Assembly: GCA_017562135.1 (NCBI GenBank) | Contig: QEYB01000625.1 | Span: 434,001 to 498,000, forward strand | DNA from: Dipylidium caninum | Taxonomy: Eukaryota > Platyhelminthes > Cestoda > Cyclophyllidea > Dipylidiidae | Direction of reading: 5' to 3' | DNA: 64,000 bases | Part shown: in pieces, positions 48,801 through 61,199 of the stretch | How the letters are laid out: the number at the start of each line of letters is the position of its first letter | How positions within the stretch are numbered: position 1 is the stretch's first letter | The notes under the pieces: model-generated | What the model was told of the DNA's origin: nothing | Database searches by the model: none | What the model saw: the letters and a program-made list of their open reading frames with translations, nothing else | Translations under genes and position numbers: made by a program

Positions 48801-51800
48801 CCAGTTAAGTGTGATTCTCTTACCTCTCCCGCTCCCCCCCCCTCCCCAGAAAAGGCGGATCATCCTTAGTCTCGTGGCCTCAGCAGGAGGTTGAGCTGCT
48901 CTTTTCTCAGAGTTAGATTCTGAGTACATCTTAGCCCTTGTGATCACTTTGCCAACTTTCTACTCCACTAATCAAGTAAGCGTGGACAAAGGAGAAGGTA
49001 TTTCCCCGGTTCGGCCTTCTTTAGCTGCAGTTGGGGCACCAGCACTCTGACTGAAAGGTTTGTTAACTCCCTCGACGTCGGCAAAAGTCCTTCCATTCAG
49101 TCAGTGATGACGGTTTTTTGTCTTTAAGTAATGTACGGGGCAGCCTAAGAAGGTCCTCTTGGTACCTTCTTAGAAGTAGTTCAACTTCCCCTACTTGATC
49201 TCAGCAAAACCCAAGTATCCTCTCGGACGCTGAAAATAGGACCCTGTAAGTAGTATAAAATGAAAAGACTTTCGTTGAGGATTACACTTCCAATAAAATC
49301 TCACGTCAACTTAAAGGAAAACTCGATTATTCATCAAATCACTCCAATCTTTGGCTCCAAGTAGGCTCTTGCATTCACACGGTCCAAAAGTCATTGTATT
49401 CATTCACTTGACTTGCGTGAGCGACATTTCTGCCAAAATTCTGCCATCGAAGGAAACTAAACGTCCTCGAAAAATCCCGATGTAAACTGAACCTACATCG
49501 GACGTGTTGGCATTTTGTCTGGTTATATGTTTTTATCGTCCAAATGATGGAAAAGGGGCTTTCCTATGCGGGTGTCCAACCCTCGACGGGCGCCCGTAAC
49601 GTGGCAACCGAGGGTTGGAAACGGCATCTCGTGTGTGTACTAAATCATAAAAGGACCGCCTTATCACCAGGCGACTGAGTGACAGGAAGGAAGTCCGATT
49701 ATGGGCAAGAAAAGTCCTTCTCCCTTTTCTTCTCCCCCACCGCCACCGGCCAGTCCGGATTCATCGCATTTAGTGCAACCGCAATGCGCCTACTGACAAG
49801 CTGAAACTGCACAGTTATTTATGCTGTAGACTCTGATTGAATTTACTCAGGTGAAGGTGAATATCGCCACCGATGGAATTTGTTCGATCGCATCACCTTT
49901 TCAGAGACTAGCGTCTCTGGAACAGTATGAAATGTGATGGCAACCTCGCCACCGGAGACCACCAGCGAGCAAAACCAACCGCTTCGGACGGAAATTGACA
50001 CGTCGGCCACCTAAAGCTGCTTCAAAGAACATTCAATGTGGCCGCGATGCTCTGCTGAAGGTGCTTGAAGCCTTCTCCTCCAAATACACTCATTTCGATG
50101 CGCCTATTGGATTGCTCGGGGAGGTTCGAGGGGTATTGCGATGTGTCGCCTCCATTTCCACTTCGCACACGGTGTAAATTGGCTGTGAAAGGTAAACACA
50201 CGTTGAGTTGTGCATAGCGACACCCGCATCCCACTCCCCGCCTCCTCCTCCTCCTCCGGTCCCCGAAATTCCGCGCCTTCACTCTATCCCCTCACCCTCC
50301 AGCCGAGGGCTCATAAACAGGAGCTATTTACTAAGCGAATAAACATGTTGCTTGCTTGGTTTAGTGTTGGCTCTCACGCCTTATCTCGGCGTTGTCACTT
50401 CTTGGGCTACACAAATAGCATCGCCGACAATAAAAGCTCTCAAAGGCAAGTAGGTTTCGCCGAGGGTGTTGAGCGTGTCCACGAATTGGATAAATTTGCC
50501 ATAAAGGTAAATCACTGAATGCCTAAAGCCCTTCATTCCTCGTCAATAGAAAGCAGGCAAGTTAAGAGACAAAGCGAGGCGCATTACATTCTACCGGTCA
50601 CAAGTGAATGACACTTGGGTGCCACGAGGTGGTTGTCTGCCCTCTTTCAACAGCTGGAAACCGGTGTAACCCATCGACTAAGGAGGAAAGCAAACCATCT
50701 GTGAAATTCGCAATGAGTAGATGTCAGAACGCATTGATGACACTGAGACCGAGGCTTCTCCTTTCTGAAGACCTGTCAATTAGACTTGTGGCAGTTTTCA
50801 GTTGATTCTCACTTTAATAGAAAGAAGTCACATCTCGGAGAGTCACCGGAACGGAACGAAAGACACGCCTCACTCCGACTGGTATGGGCGAGACGTCTTT
50901 CCTCTCGCTTATCCCATTTCGTATTATTCTCTGTAGTCAGCAGTCGCCAGCATTCACTGCGTTAGTTGCTCTATTTTTCACCACCGAAGGTGCATGAAAG
51001 TAGGGAGTTAATTAAATCTTCCAAAGGAGTAAAATGTGGCTGTGTGAATGGCAAAATTGTGGGAAGGATTGTCTTCTGCGAGGATATTAAGAAGCAGCAA
51101 TTGCACATCAGAAGTGCCTGAACATGCTGGCTAAAGACGCAGACTGCCACTTAAGTTGGTCTACCCCAAACTCCGCCTCTCTCCGCCTTTCCTCCGCCCA
51201 CCCCAAACCTTTGATCACTCCAGACGGGATGATATAAACCGCAAATTGACAACTGCCGAGACATGTAGACAGTCACATGGCTTTTGAGAAAGGGCGCCAG
51301 GTTTTGGCCGAAAATAACGGAGATCATCGAGTTTACTACCCTCATGGCAGGTGGGCATAGACGGAGATGGTGGAGGGAACGTGAAGGCAAGTAAATGGGA
51401 ATCCGACGTCTCCAGTAGTGCGTTTTAGGAGAAAATGGAAAAACTTCCACCATTTTTGGAGATGATTAATGCGTTTGAACCGCTCGCTCATGTGAAGGTC
51501 CAAAACCGGATTAAGTAATCGCCTCACGACTAGCCAGAGCGGCGACTCAAGAGGCTGTCAGTCCGCCACGGCTTATTACGTCGCCTTTGACCCAGAAATT
51601 GAGGCTCAACACCATTGCGTTCATACGGGTGAGGCGACTGCATTAAAAGAACACCTGACTTTCCTTTCTACCACTTTCTTGAAGGCAAATGAGGAAGCGA
51701 AACTATTTTTGCTTCATAAAGAAATAACGGAAAGTTAGTGGAAAATAAATCGGATAGGAGGAGGATGTCAGATGGCTGCGAATTTTTTGTCAAAAGCGTC

Positions 51801-52620
51801 AAGGTCGTCGAACAGCTCAAGAAAGTGAGGAATGGGGAGGAGGATTTTGCTTTTACACCGCGGTTTACGAATTTCAAGACAAGTAGACCCCAAACCCCAA
51901 ATACCAGAAGTATATAAAACGAGCACTTTACAATGGTAAGACAATGTTTGTTCTCCCAATCTTTCCTTTTTTTCCTTCTCGTTGCCTAATCAAATACACT
52001 GAGGTCGAGCCATTGTCAAGGAAGATTAAAAAGTGCATTTCCAGCCGTTCCTGCCAGACTGTGGACGAACAAGGACCTGAGACTCGGCTGAAGGCGGGAG
52101 CCCCCTCGAGTTGACAACGAAGGAGTTCATTGTGACACACTTCTTCCCTCCTCATACCAGTCTTCTTTTCCTCTTCATGTAAATTGTGCTTTTTAACCAA
52201 ATCACCACCTCGTTGGTGGATATCGCATGCCATTGTTCTTTCTCTTTCCGCCCTCCCGACCTGTGAAAGTCGCCCTCGCACCGGCCAGTAGTACCTTCAA
52301 GACCTCCGTTAACGCTACACCGCAGTCTGAAGGCTTCTCCCGTCTAGATCAATCGGCATTGAGACCGAATGCCTGTCCGCCAGCCTCGAATCTCCCCTGT
52401 CCGACCATTTTCCACCTTGCCGGTTGGCTACAACGCCTCGACTGAGATGAGACTGGGAATGTGGTTAAGTATTACTGGCTGACTTTTACGCAGGCCGTAG
52501 AAAGTGAGACAAAAACGATTCACCGCCGGGTTTTTTTGCCATCTACTTTCCCCTTCAGCATGCTCTGTTAGTTTTCTGTAGAGTTTGCCTCCAAAAGTGC
52601 TCTTTTAGCTCCCGAACAGA
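45861..52620. other. Intergenic, no supported gene
   Basis: Contains a CCT-rich tract (46032-46060), a 26-bp tandem duplication (48710-48761), a C-rich run near 48834 and a CTC tract near 50236. No open frame here shows a recognisable family or a consistent exon chain. Confidence 0.55.
48710..48761. repeat. 26-bp tandem duplication
   Basis: Two identical copies (48710-48735 and 48736-48761) beginning cgcgcacacgcggacg, G+C-rich. No surrounding gene. Confidence 0.9.
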
Positions 52621-52623
52621 CCG

Positions 52624-52629
52624 TTTAAT
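52624..52629 (-). terminator. Possible ATTAAA polyadenylation signal for ILP-B
   Basis: ATTAAA on the minus strand, about 455 bp beyond the stop. It is the only signal-like hexamer I noticed in that stretch, so the support is weak. Confidence 0.2.
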
Positions 52630-53084
52630 TACACAAGACGGAGTATTTATAGGCGTCGTTCTGTTTTTCCTAACTTTCTCGCCTTCTGGCGAGGGAAGGC
52701 GTACGGATGTGCGTCTACCCTACTAGTTGGGAAGCAACGATTACAGGTCCCGGCTTCGCTGCCTCACCTCTAAGCCCAAACATCACGGAAATGTTACTCT
52801 ACAGGCGGTTAGATTGTGGACAGGCTAGAAGGTGAGAGAAGCAAAGTCCTCGCATCCAACAAAGACTGTATAAAGAAGATCTTGTCTTGAGACGTGAAAA
52901 AAAAGGAAGATGACTGAAAAGAAGGCTTTGCGACTGACTGACTGACCGAGTAGATGGTGGTTGGTGGAGGAGTGGGGGGTAACGATACAGGGGGTGCGAC
53001 AAGACTTTCCAGTAGCATAACTTGAAGGTCTGACAACAGAGGGGTGAGGTAGGGCGGGGGAAAGGAAGAATCGTGGAAGTGAAT

Positions 53085-53652
53085 TCATGCCTCAGCACAA
53101 AAATTCTCTAGGTAGGCTCGGGTGCAGCCCAGACAGCAGCACTGAGACAGCGGACTCTCGGGCTCATATCTCAGGTACACCTCGCAGATATCGTCATACC
53201 GTTTTCGCAATCGAATTGCTCTCTCCGCCGTGTTTGATAGGTCTACAAGGATGGAGGCGCGACGACATCCAGAGAAAGAACAGGAGGAGGTGGAGGTGAA
53301 GGCGAAGGGAAAAGAGTGGAAGTCACTTACCAGGAAATCTTCGTGCTACTTTCATCACTTCATGAGCCTCGCGTTTGTGGTAGGGCGAGAATGTGCCACG
53401 CTGGCCGCATTGCTCCTTGAGGGTGTGGATGAGAGCCTGACCGCAGAGAATACGGGGACGATCTTCAACTGTCGCATAATCACTACCGGCGCGTTTAGAC
53501 ATGCTAATAGACTGATCTGTGGAGAATTCCTTCTCATCTGATTCAATAGAATCCCATTGCTGGAAGGGTGAAACTGCACAACCACCGGAGACGAGGAAGA
53601 AGATGGTCGCCAGTAGGAGGACGGGAATGTAGTGGTTCGGAGGAGGAGGCAT
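53085..53652 (-). CDS. Insulin-like peptide precursor ILP-B
   Basis: Secreted insulin-family hormone of 159 residues. Exon 1 is 53331-53652 (ATG at 53652, context aacaATGcc) and exon 2 is 53242 down to the stop at 53085-53087; the intron 53243-53330 (gtaagt to cttgtag) is phase 1. Seen: signal peptide (IPVLLLATIFFLVSGG, residues 9-24), pro-region, B domain RILCGQALIHTLKEQCGQRG then TFSPY (Cys 70 and 82), HKR, a C peptide ending RLRKR, and A domain YDDIC...YLRYEP...QCCCLGC...NFCAEA (Cys 127, 142, 143, 144, 147, 156). The core CC-x3-C-x8-C is canonical; Cys 127 and Cys 144 are extra and are shared with ILP-A. Expected to be cleaved at KR sites and to act through an insulin receptor kinase. Family assignment is secure; receptor and function are inference. 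Confidence 0.95.
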
Positions 53653-53803
53653 TGTTTAAACTGTTTGGTGGATATTGTTTGCTGAAGTTTCCTGTACAAA
53701 CACAGACACACTCACAGACTCTCTCACTCCCCTCTTTAGTGGGACTCTGACGTCTGAGCAGTCGTTTTTGACTAGTCTTTAGAAGATATGCCCATCTGGG
53801 GCA

Positions 53804-53810
53804 TTTTATA
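53804..53810 (-). promoter_or_regulatory. TATA box of ILP-B
   Basis: TATAAAA on the minus strand, about 150 bp upstream of the ATG. A start site 30 bp downstream would leave a leader near 120 nt; the first ATG in that leader is the one called. Confidence 0.5.
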
Positions 53811-53832
53811 TCATCACGACCACTCTCTCCGG

Positions 53833-53840
53833 CCAATCAC
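53833..53840 (-). promoter_or_regulatory. CCAATCAC motif upstream of ILP-B TATA box
   Basis: The same 8-mer and orientation as upstream of ILP-A, here 22 bp from the TATA box. Confidence 0.45.
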
Positions 53841-56800
53841 GACATTCGCGCTGTTCTTGGGGGCGGGTTGCAATTGTCATTTGGATGCGTACAAATTAGC
53901 GAAAAAAACAACGCCAGTCATGTGCCTCGGTGCACACATCTGCGTAAAACAGAGAGGAATATTCAAACGAGGGTCCCAAATCGCCTTGAGTAGGTCGAAC
54001 GTCTGGCGAGAAAAGGTCGAAAAGGACGACCTTGTTGAGAATTTTCAGGGAAGCCTCTTAAGAAGAAAGCATCTGTCGGTTTAACACGTCAACGAATGAC
54101 ATTCTGCTGTGATTGAGAGGACACAGACAAGGACATGGAGGATCGCCGAGACTTCTGACAGGAAGACTTGGAGGTGGGTGCGGCTCCTTCTCCTATTCAA
54201 TGACCCTTTTTTGGTTCAGGTGTGCTCATTAATTTCCGGTTTAGACAAGTGTTGAGCGTGCGATCAGCCGTACACACACACAAGCACAAAATTCGTGCCA
54301 AGTCGTAAGTAAATTTGACCAGTTGTGGTATAGAAGTGGCGCAAACATCATTAAAATTCACTGATTAGACCTTGTGACTTATGAGACTTTAATCAGATGG
54401 CACACGAGACTTTCACAAGTTGCCAACAGCGCCAACTTCACCACTCCCGGTCAGGCTAAACTCTATCCGCTCACAGAAAAGTGTCCTCCTATCATCGGCC
54501 TTGTCATTACCTGTCTAGTCAGTGTCTACACCGGATGGTAGTGGAATTCTTGATCTCTTCACGCTTTCACCATCTTGGCCGAGTTGCCTTAATCTCATTT
54601 CCCCCTGCGTTTGAGCAGGTGGGCCAGTTACGGACAGAATTTAACTCTCTGCACTCGAGTGGCGCCGAGGCAGCACGGAGCTGATTTAAAGTGTCAGCTG
54701 GAGCAATGTTGCTAAGACCACTAAAGTTTTTTTTACCTCGAACTGTTTACTTACAATGCACGAGAAAATTTTCCTTTCTCAAATTAGTTAATCTCCGCTT
54801 AGCATTCGCTTAAAACACTCTTATCAACGAACAAAGCAATTTAAAAGTATGTGAGCCCTACAAATTTGATTCAAGGTCAGATCAGGTAAATTGTGGACTA
54901 ATTTACTTTTACCGCTTTCGATGAAGAAAGTAGATTATTTTTCAGCTGATTACTTCATGAACCATCACATCGCAGCCACATGAACAAGCGCCTACGTCAC
55001 ATTCTGATGAAAATGCACTAAATTGAAAGCTTCCCTAGGTCTTAAAATGGCCAAAAGGAGGCTGCAACGTTTGCTTTGCCCGAAACACTCCTGGAGGTAG
55101 GCGGGAAGCTACGTATTACTGGCCAGATAAAACTAAAACGCTACCTAAGCCTTGTTTTATTAAATGTCACATGAGATATTTGCCAAAAATTGATTTTTGA
55201 CATATTAGTGAATAAATTCGTGAAATTGTATTATTTGTACGCGCACTTGCAGAATGTTTACTCACTTTGGCCAAAATCGTGACCAAATCCTGTTGCTAGT
55301 TGGCTCAAACGAAAGGGCTCCCCGGTACAAAGAGTTAAATACGCTTCAGACTTGAGCCGCTATCACGTAACACACCGCCTGTCATAGGGAAGATCTTATT
55401 GTTGTCGTCTTTTAAATAAATAAGCCGAGTTTTGGCACCGCCGCCCCCCTCCGCCCGCCTCCGATAGACCGAAATTTCCCCCCCCAACTTCGGTGTGTAC
55501 CGTGGTGTGAGGGAAATCCGCACTCTAAGTTGTTGATCGGGCGGGCGATAAGCCGTAATGGGGACACATAAACCTTGGACATAAGACCCCTTCTCCTCTC
55601 GTAAGTACTTTTGCAGGACCCTCGGTTTGGAGTCGTCAGTGGCAGTTTGTTCAAAGTTGGCCGGGAAGAAAGAGAACGAGTGAATTAATGCATGGACCAT
55701 TTAGCATCCCAGCGGTCAGTGTAGGTGTTCTGACAATACAGGAGAGGTTGTGAATTGGGAAGTTTGGAGCTGCGAAGGGAGAAGTAGGATGCTAAATATT
55801 AGGGCAGAAAATATGAAACGATTTTGTTGATCTGTCCGTGTTCAGCTGCGACTGCCTAATCGTTGACTGAAAGTCGTATTCGATTGAAGAAAACAGATAC
55901 TTTGTGAGTTTTCGCTTTTTGTTTTATACCTATCTTCGACACTTGTTTCATCATTTCCAACAGAATAGTTATTGAGATCAAGCCTTAAACGAGCGTTGCT
56001 CTATGTCCACCTGAAGTGTCAGTTTCCATGGTCAGAGCCTGGAGAATTTCACTCTTCCTACCGCAATCACGAGGAGAGACGTGATTCAATCCTTTCTTGG
56101 CCATAAAAGAGGAATTTTAGGCTCTTCAGTCACGTGAGCAACTGTCACTCTCTCCTCGTGATAAACAGAAGGGCGAGAGTTCCTCATGAGGCTGCAACTC
56201 TCCTCACAAATGAGGAATATAAGGAGGCCTCTACCTCCACCTACCGCTATCTCAAATGAAGGTCTCGGAATCCATTTGTTCTCAATAACCAACGGGGGAG
56301 AGCGAAGGGGAGGATACTTGAAAATGTTGCAAGGTTTAAAGTGGTAGGAATGCGATTTTTTTCAAAAATGGAATATGGCAAAACCGTGCTAACATTTACA
56401 CTTTAAGGAGCGACACTTATGGCGGCAGGCATCATACGAAAAGTGCTGATTCGACATGGTTAAAGGAGGGGTGGAGAAGAAAGGCACTTAGTTTCGGTAC
56501 TCCAGCCCTTCTCACGACCGAGAACGAAGTGCTGGCACGCCTGAATCGGAGCAGCCATGGAATTGGCAATTCCCATTTCCACGTGGAAGCTTCGAGGTTG
56601 TACGCAGCTCTGTGGGCACAATGGCGTGCGAGTCACCGAACACTCCGCCTTAGATGACGTTAAGACTAGCGAACAGAGACGTAGAGGATATCTCTCTCAA
56701 GTCCTTCAATCGGCCATCCACTTTGTCGGGCTGCGGCTCGAGAGTTCACCTGATACAGTTTCCACCTGCGGTTCTAGATACAATTCATAATGAAAATGCA

Positions 56801-59300
56801 TTCATCCAAGTACCGATTACTCTCTCAATGTCTCATCACTCATATTATTCGTTTCTGCCTCCCCGTTGCATTTTATGCGAGCAGAATCTTTCAACTTCTA
56901 ACTTTTTTCTGCATAGAATCTGGTGGCCAAAAGGCCAGAACGTGTGAGCGGATTTGGAACACTTTCAACGGTATTGGACACTAGAGAAATTGGGACGTGG
57001 AAGTCGAATAATCAACTTCTCCTTGAAGTACGCACCCTCTTTCGATTATCATGTTTGTCGCCATTCTAAAACCAGTCAAAGTGTTTGGTGAAAGGCTTGG
57101 ACCGTTTCATGTTCTCGAGAGAAGTCCTCACTCAGCCTTTCATCAAACCGTAATTTTGTACTTTTGGCGGATGTGATGGACTGCACAGCGACTCCGTTAT
57201 CGGAGTTCAAACACTCCGAGGGGGATGGTGACCAAGTCCCACCTTCTTGGACCGTAAGGGAGGCGTGGCCTCGCCCCGTGCTAACTGGACAATGCTCAGA
57301 GTGGGTGCACACTTTAGGGCAAGGCGAGATTAGATGTGATGGGAGATAGGACCTGATCCGCCCTTCTCCTCCCCTACCATCAGCTTTACCGCTTGCCTTT
57401 TTGGCAATTAAAGACAAGGAGATGCGGAATAAGAGGGAGGGAAGAAATAAAGGTGAGGTGGTGATGGTTGGTGGTGGTGGCCGCACTTTCTCTTTTGCGC
57501 GCTAAACGTTGCAAGATAAAGTGCATCTTTCTGGGAAAAAAATGTGAGTTGCAAAATGAGCGTGTTGTCTCAACGGTGGTGATAACTCGTCCTTTCCAGG
57601 TGCAGGCACTGGGAGACGATAAAACCTCGGAAAATGCACTTGGGTGCTGTGTAGGACTTGGAAGGTCTAAGAGTACGTGGCAGCTCAGAGATGGACACCA
57701 TTTCTACTTTGTTCATACTCTATAGGCTAATTGAATTTCGTGCAAACTGTCCACAGGAAAATCACGTTTGGAGTGTAGGAATAAGAATTACGCGGTGAAA
57801 GGCAGCAGTCAGCGTCAGAGAAGAGGTGAAAGGAAATGTTGGGGTTTACAGATACATCATTCTAAGGATGTTTAAGGTAAATCGGCAAATGGAGCAGAGA
57901 AAGCAATGGGTGAGCGTTCTTTCATTAAGCACTTCTGGAAGGTGGAACATAGCTTCTTGAGTACTTTGTTTTCGACGTATAATCAGAGCTTCAGACAAAC
58001 ACACACACAGAGCGAAAAAGAAGCGACTGTGTTAATTTTATGCAAGCTACCCGGCCTTCACACTGAAAGATGGATGTAGGAACAGGTTAAATATACTCCT
58101 CCTAAGCCAAAAATAATGGAAATTATCTAACAATTTGCTGCCATTCTTATCTCAGTTTGCCTCCCTCACAGGACTAAAATTCCTAAACGTCTCCAATTTC
58201 AGTTCCCTGAGTTACCTCGTTAAGAAGGTGAAAAAACGTTGACAAATATATTCTAAATAATGTACACTCTGGAGAATTCTTTGGAGTATTTTGACTAATC
58301 GTTCTAAATTAACTTGAATAACGTCAAGATGTAATCCACAGTAAGGTAAATGTCTATCTGCAGAATGATTTTTATATTTCTCTCGGACATAAAAAATAAC
58401 TCAAATAAGTTACTAAACAGAGCAATTTTACCGATATGAGAGAAATTGTTAAATCTAACTACCGGGAAAAAACCTTTAGTTCAAATATATTCGGACAATG
58501 AACAACAGCTTCAATTACTACATGACCTACCATTGAACATATCGACATTGTGGAGCATAGTTCCGCCTTCCAAGTTAATTTGTTTTAATTATTCAAATGG
58601 TTACCAACCGGTACAGCAGCACTTCCAGCCACTTAAATCACAAGTCCTAACAAAAATTTCGGGAGCAATACACAAGTAGTTAAGTAAATTACACAATTTA
58701 TCCACATCGGCTCACGAAAAAATATTTTTAGCAGCCGGACTTAAAAGGCATAGTTTAGGGAATTCCAAGCAAATTCGAAATATTTAGTTAAAAAAGAACC
58801 AATCAAACTTAGTTTGTCTTGGATAGGTACGTTAATCTTAGCTTTAAGAGTCAACGACCGAAGGCTGATGAAAAGTGAGAGAAAATTGCATAACTCATAA
58901 AAAGTATCAATTACTCCACCAAAGAGGGCGTAAGTAACCATTGGTTAGAAAAGTTTGTCCCAATGGAGGCATCTCGAGTTACAAGAAAAATAGATCAGTC
59001 AGACTCCGTATTACAGTAATGTAAAAATTCTTAAGTAGATGCCTAGACATAAAAATACTTAATTACCTTCGGTGGCTTACCAAAACATAATTATCCGGAT
59101 TTTAGGCGTCTCATGCTTTTAATATCAGATCATAACAGTGGGCAGCGTGGTAGACCGCCCCCCTAAGAGTTGTTTTGATACCCCCATGGTAGAGTCAGCT
59201 GTCCTGCTCAAGACAACCAATATTTCCCATAACATGCATTTGTTTTCGAGGTCTGGTCGAATAGTTCACTTAACGTGTGAGTGAGCCGAACAACTAAAAC
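53841..59300. other. Intergenic, no supported gene
   Basis: Open frames such as 57076-57486 on the minus strand and 58446-58679 on the plus strand lack known motifs and are within chance. The 58.1-59.1 kb part is notably A+T-rich. No RNA gene or transposon was recognised. Confidence 0.5.
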
Positions 59301-59320
59301 ATTCAAAGCTACGGCTCTTT

Positions 59321-59425
59321 CCCTCCTTCTCCTATTCCTCATCCTCAGCTCCTCCTCCACCCCGGCCTCTTCTCGTCCGCCTCTTCCTCCTCATCGGCTA
59401 CTCCTCCTCCCTCCGCTTCACACTT
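59321..59425. repeat. CTC/CCT-rich polypyrimidine tract
   Basis: A long run of C and T with cctcctc units. It marks the left edge of a 2-kb low-complexity domain reaching to about 61.2 kb. Confidence 0.75.
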
Positions 59426-60082
59426 AATCCACTAGCCTTACAAACTCAAATTTCCCATATATGTCCTTGAGCTGGAAAATTGACGTTGGCTTAGAATAAA
59501 CGCAACCTCTCGAGCGGTGATTCACCGCGATATCAGATCAACTTCATTCTAACATCCCAGTCATAGCTGGCTTCTTGAGATTGAAAAATGCATTTACCTA
59601 TTGACGTTTGGCATTCCGTTCTAAATGCCTCGTTACTCCTCACGGCAGAACGCTCATTCGGAAAGCAATAGAACTCAGATGGTTAGTGAATGAATAAAGA
59701 GTCTGGAAAATATTACGTAAACAAACATGAATGGCAGCCCTAACATACGGTGTTATAACAACTGTCGCATTCCAACACAGTCTTCTCACATTCAAACGCC
59801 TCTGCTTTCCAATCTGCTTACATGCAGAAGTCATACATTCCAATATGCTCTCCGCCTTCTTCACCGCTATTTAACCAGGTGGAGGGATTAACGCTGTCGA
59901 AGGTTGTTCAGCCTCTGGCCCCATCACTGCCTCAACCTCGGATGCTACGCCACGACATCCACCACAGCCCATCACACGTAACTCTCGTCGCTTTTGCGTT
60001 TATCTCTCCTTTTCACCTGACTCGAGTTGACGACCCCACATCATTTTCGTTGCTCCTGCTCAATTGACGCAGTCGACCATCG

Positions 60083-60109
60083 CCCTCCTCCTCCTCCTCC
60101 TCCTCCTCA
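60083..60109. repeat. (CTC)n microsatellite
   Basis: About nine CTC units; on the minus strand it reads as a glutamate run in an open frame (60013-60249) that I do not call. Confidence 0.85.
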
Positions 60110-60291
60110 CTAGATTGATCATCCTCATCCTCCCAGCGCGACCGTCCTCCTCCTCCTCTCCTCCCTGAAGTCCTCGAGCCTGACCGTCTCGAGGTGAGGA
60201 TCAACATCCAGTTAAACTTCATCTTGCGAGTCTCTAACGCTGCCAGCACGAAGTCGGCTCATCACGTCATTCACGCCCACCCAGAACTCAT

Positions 60292-60315
60292 TCACTCACT
60301 CACTCACTCACTCAC
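60292..60315. repeat. (ACTC)n microsatellite
   Basis: Six consecutive ACTC-type units. Confidence 0.85.
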
Positions 60316-60518
60316 CCAATCATCCACCCATTCGCCATGCGCACGGACGCCGCAACAAATGCACTGGCGGTCGGACCCACTTACGCTCAACGCACTCCTT
60401 GCGTGCACAAAGGGTCGTACCACACCGTCTTCACTCGGAGGTGGCACAGCAAACGTCAGGACATCACTCAGAGGGCTGATGGTCGCGGCTGTTTGTCCCC
60501 AGGTGCGACTCCGGGATA

Positions 60519-60532
60519 GGGGGGGGGGGGGG
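60519..60532. repeat. Run of 14 G followed by G-rich repeats
   Basis: The homopolymer is followed (60548-60600) by several gggaaggtggg-type units with G-quadruplex potential on the + strand. Confidence 0.8.
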
Positions 60533-60894
60533 TATGGCAGGCCAAAAGGTGGGAAGTCGGGGTGGAAGGTGGGAAGGTGGGAAGGCGGCAGAGTGGGAGG
60601 GCCGGGGCATGAGTGGGTGGGTACGTGGTTGTGTGGTCGTGTTGTTGCGTGGGTGTGTGGGCGGACAAGTGCTGTGAGCATAGTGAGTCAGGAAGAGATT
60701 AGCTCAGAAACCGTTTTATCTTTAATGTTCTTGTGGCGGCAGTAATTAACCGTCGGGGTGTGGGGTCTGCCTTAAATGCCCGCTACTTGTCTGTTTGCTG
60801 ATAAGCGCATTGTTTAGGCACGGTGGGCAGGGGAGGGCGAGGACACCCTGATCCGCTCACCATCAGTCCGCCAAATCATTGCTCTCCCAAGCCC

Positions 60895-60970
60895 CCTACC
60901 CCTCCCCCTCCCCCCTCATCTACCGTTCTCGTTCTCCCTCTCCCTCTCCCTCTCTCTCTCTCTCCCCTTC
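60895..60970. repeat. CT-rich polypyrimidine tract
   Basis: Runs of ccctcc and tctctc. They produce a long Pro/Ser/Leu open frame on the + strand (60823-61461) that is best explained by lack of stop codons in low-complexity sequence. Confidence 0.8.
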
Positions 60971-61199
60971 CCTGCCTCAGCCACCCCCACCTCCACCTCC
61001 ATCCCTACGCCCAACCCTACCCCACTCTCGACTCCCTCAATGGCCCCTTCTGGCCTCGCCCACTCTCGTCTCACCACTTCCGTCCGTCCACGTCTCTCCT
61101 CTCTCCTCTTCCGCTTCCCACTTTTGCTGTTTGTTCTCACGCTCTCTTTGATGTCGGCACATCGACAGCACAGCCTCACCTCCCATTCTCATCCCTTCA

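Noticed and set aside
57076..57486. 136-codon minus-strand open frame with a Pro-rich start like ILP-B
   Set aside because: I examined it as a third ILP. The cysteine spacing does not match B or A domains, and no A-domain exon was found downstream.
58600..58640. CCC cysteine triplet on the minus strand, as in ILP A domains
   Set aside because: It is followed by Thr-Gly-Trp and a stop, without the fourth and last A-chain cysteines.
60013..60249. Minus-strand open frame with a glutamate run
   Set aside because: The run is the reverse of a (CTC)n microsatellite. Nothing else supports a gene.
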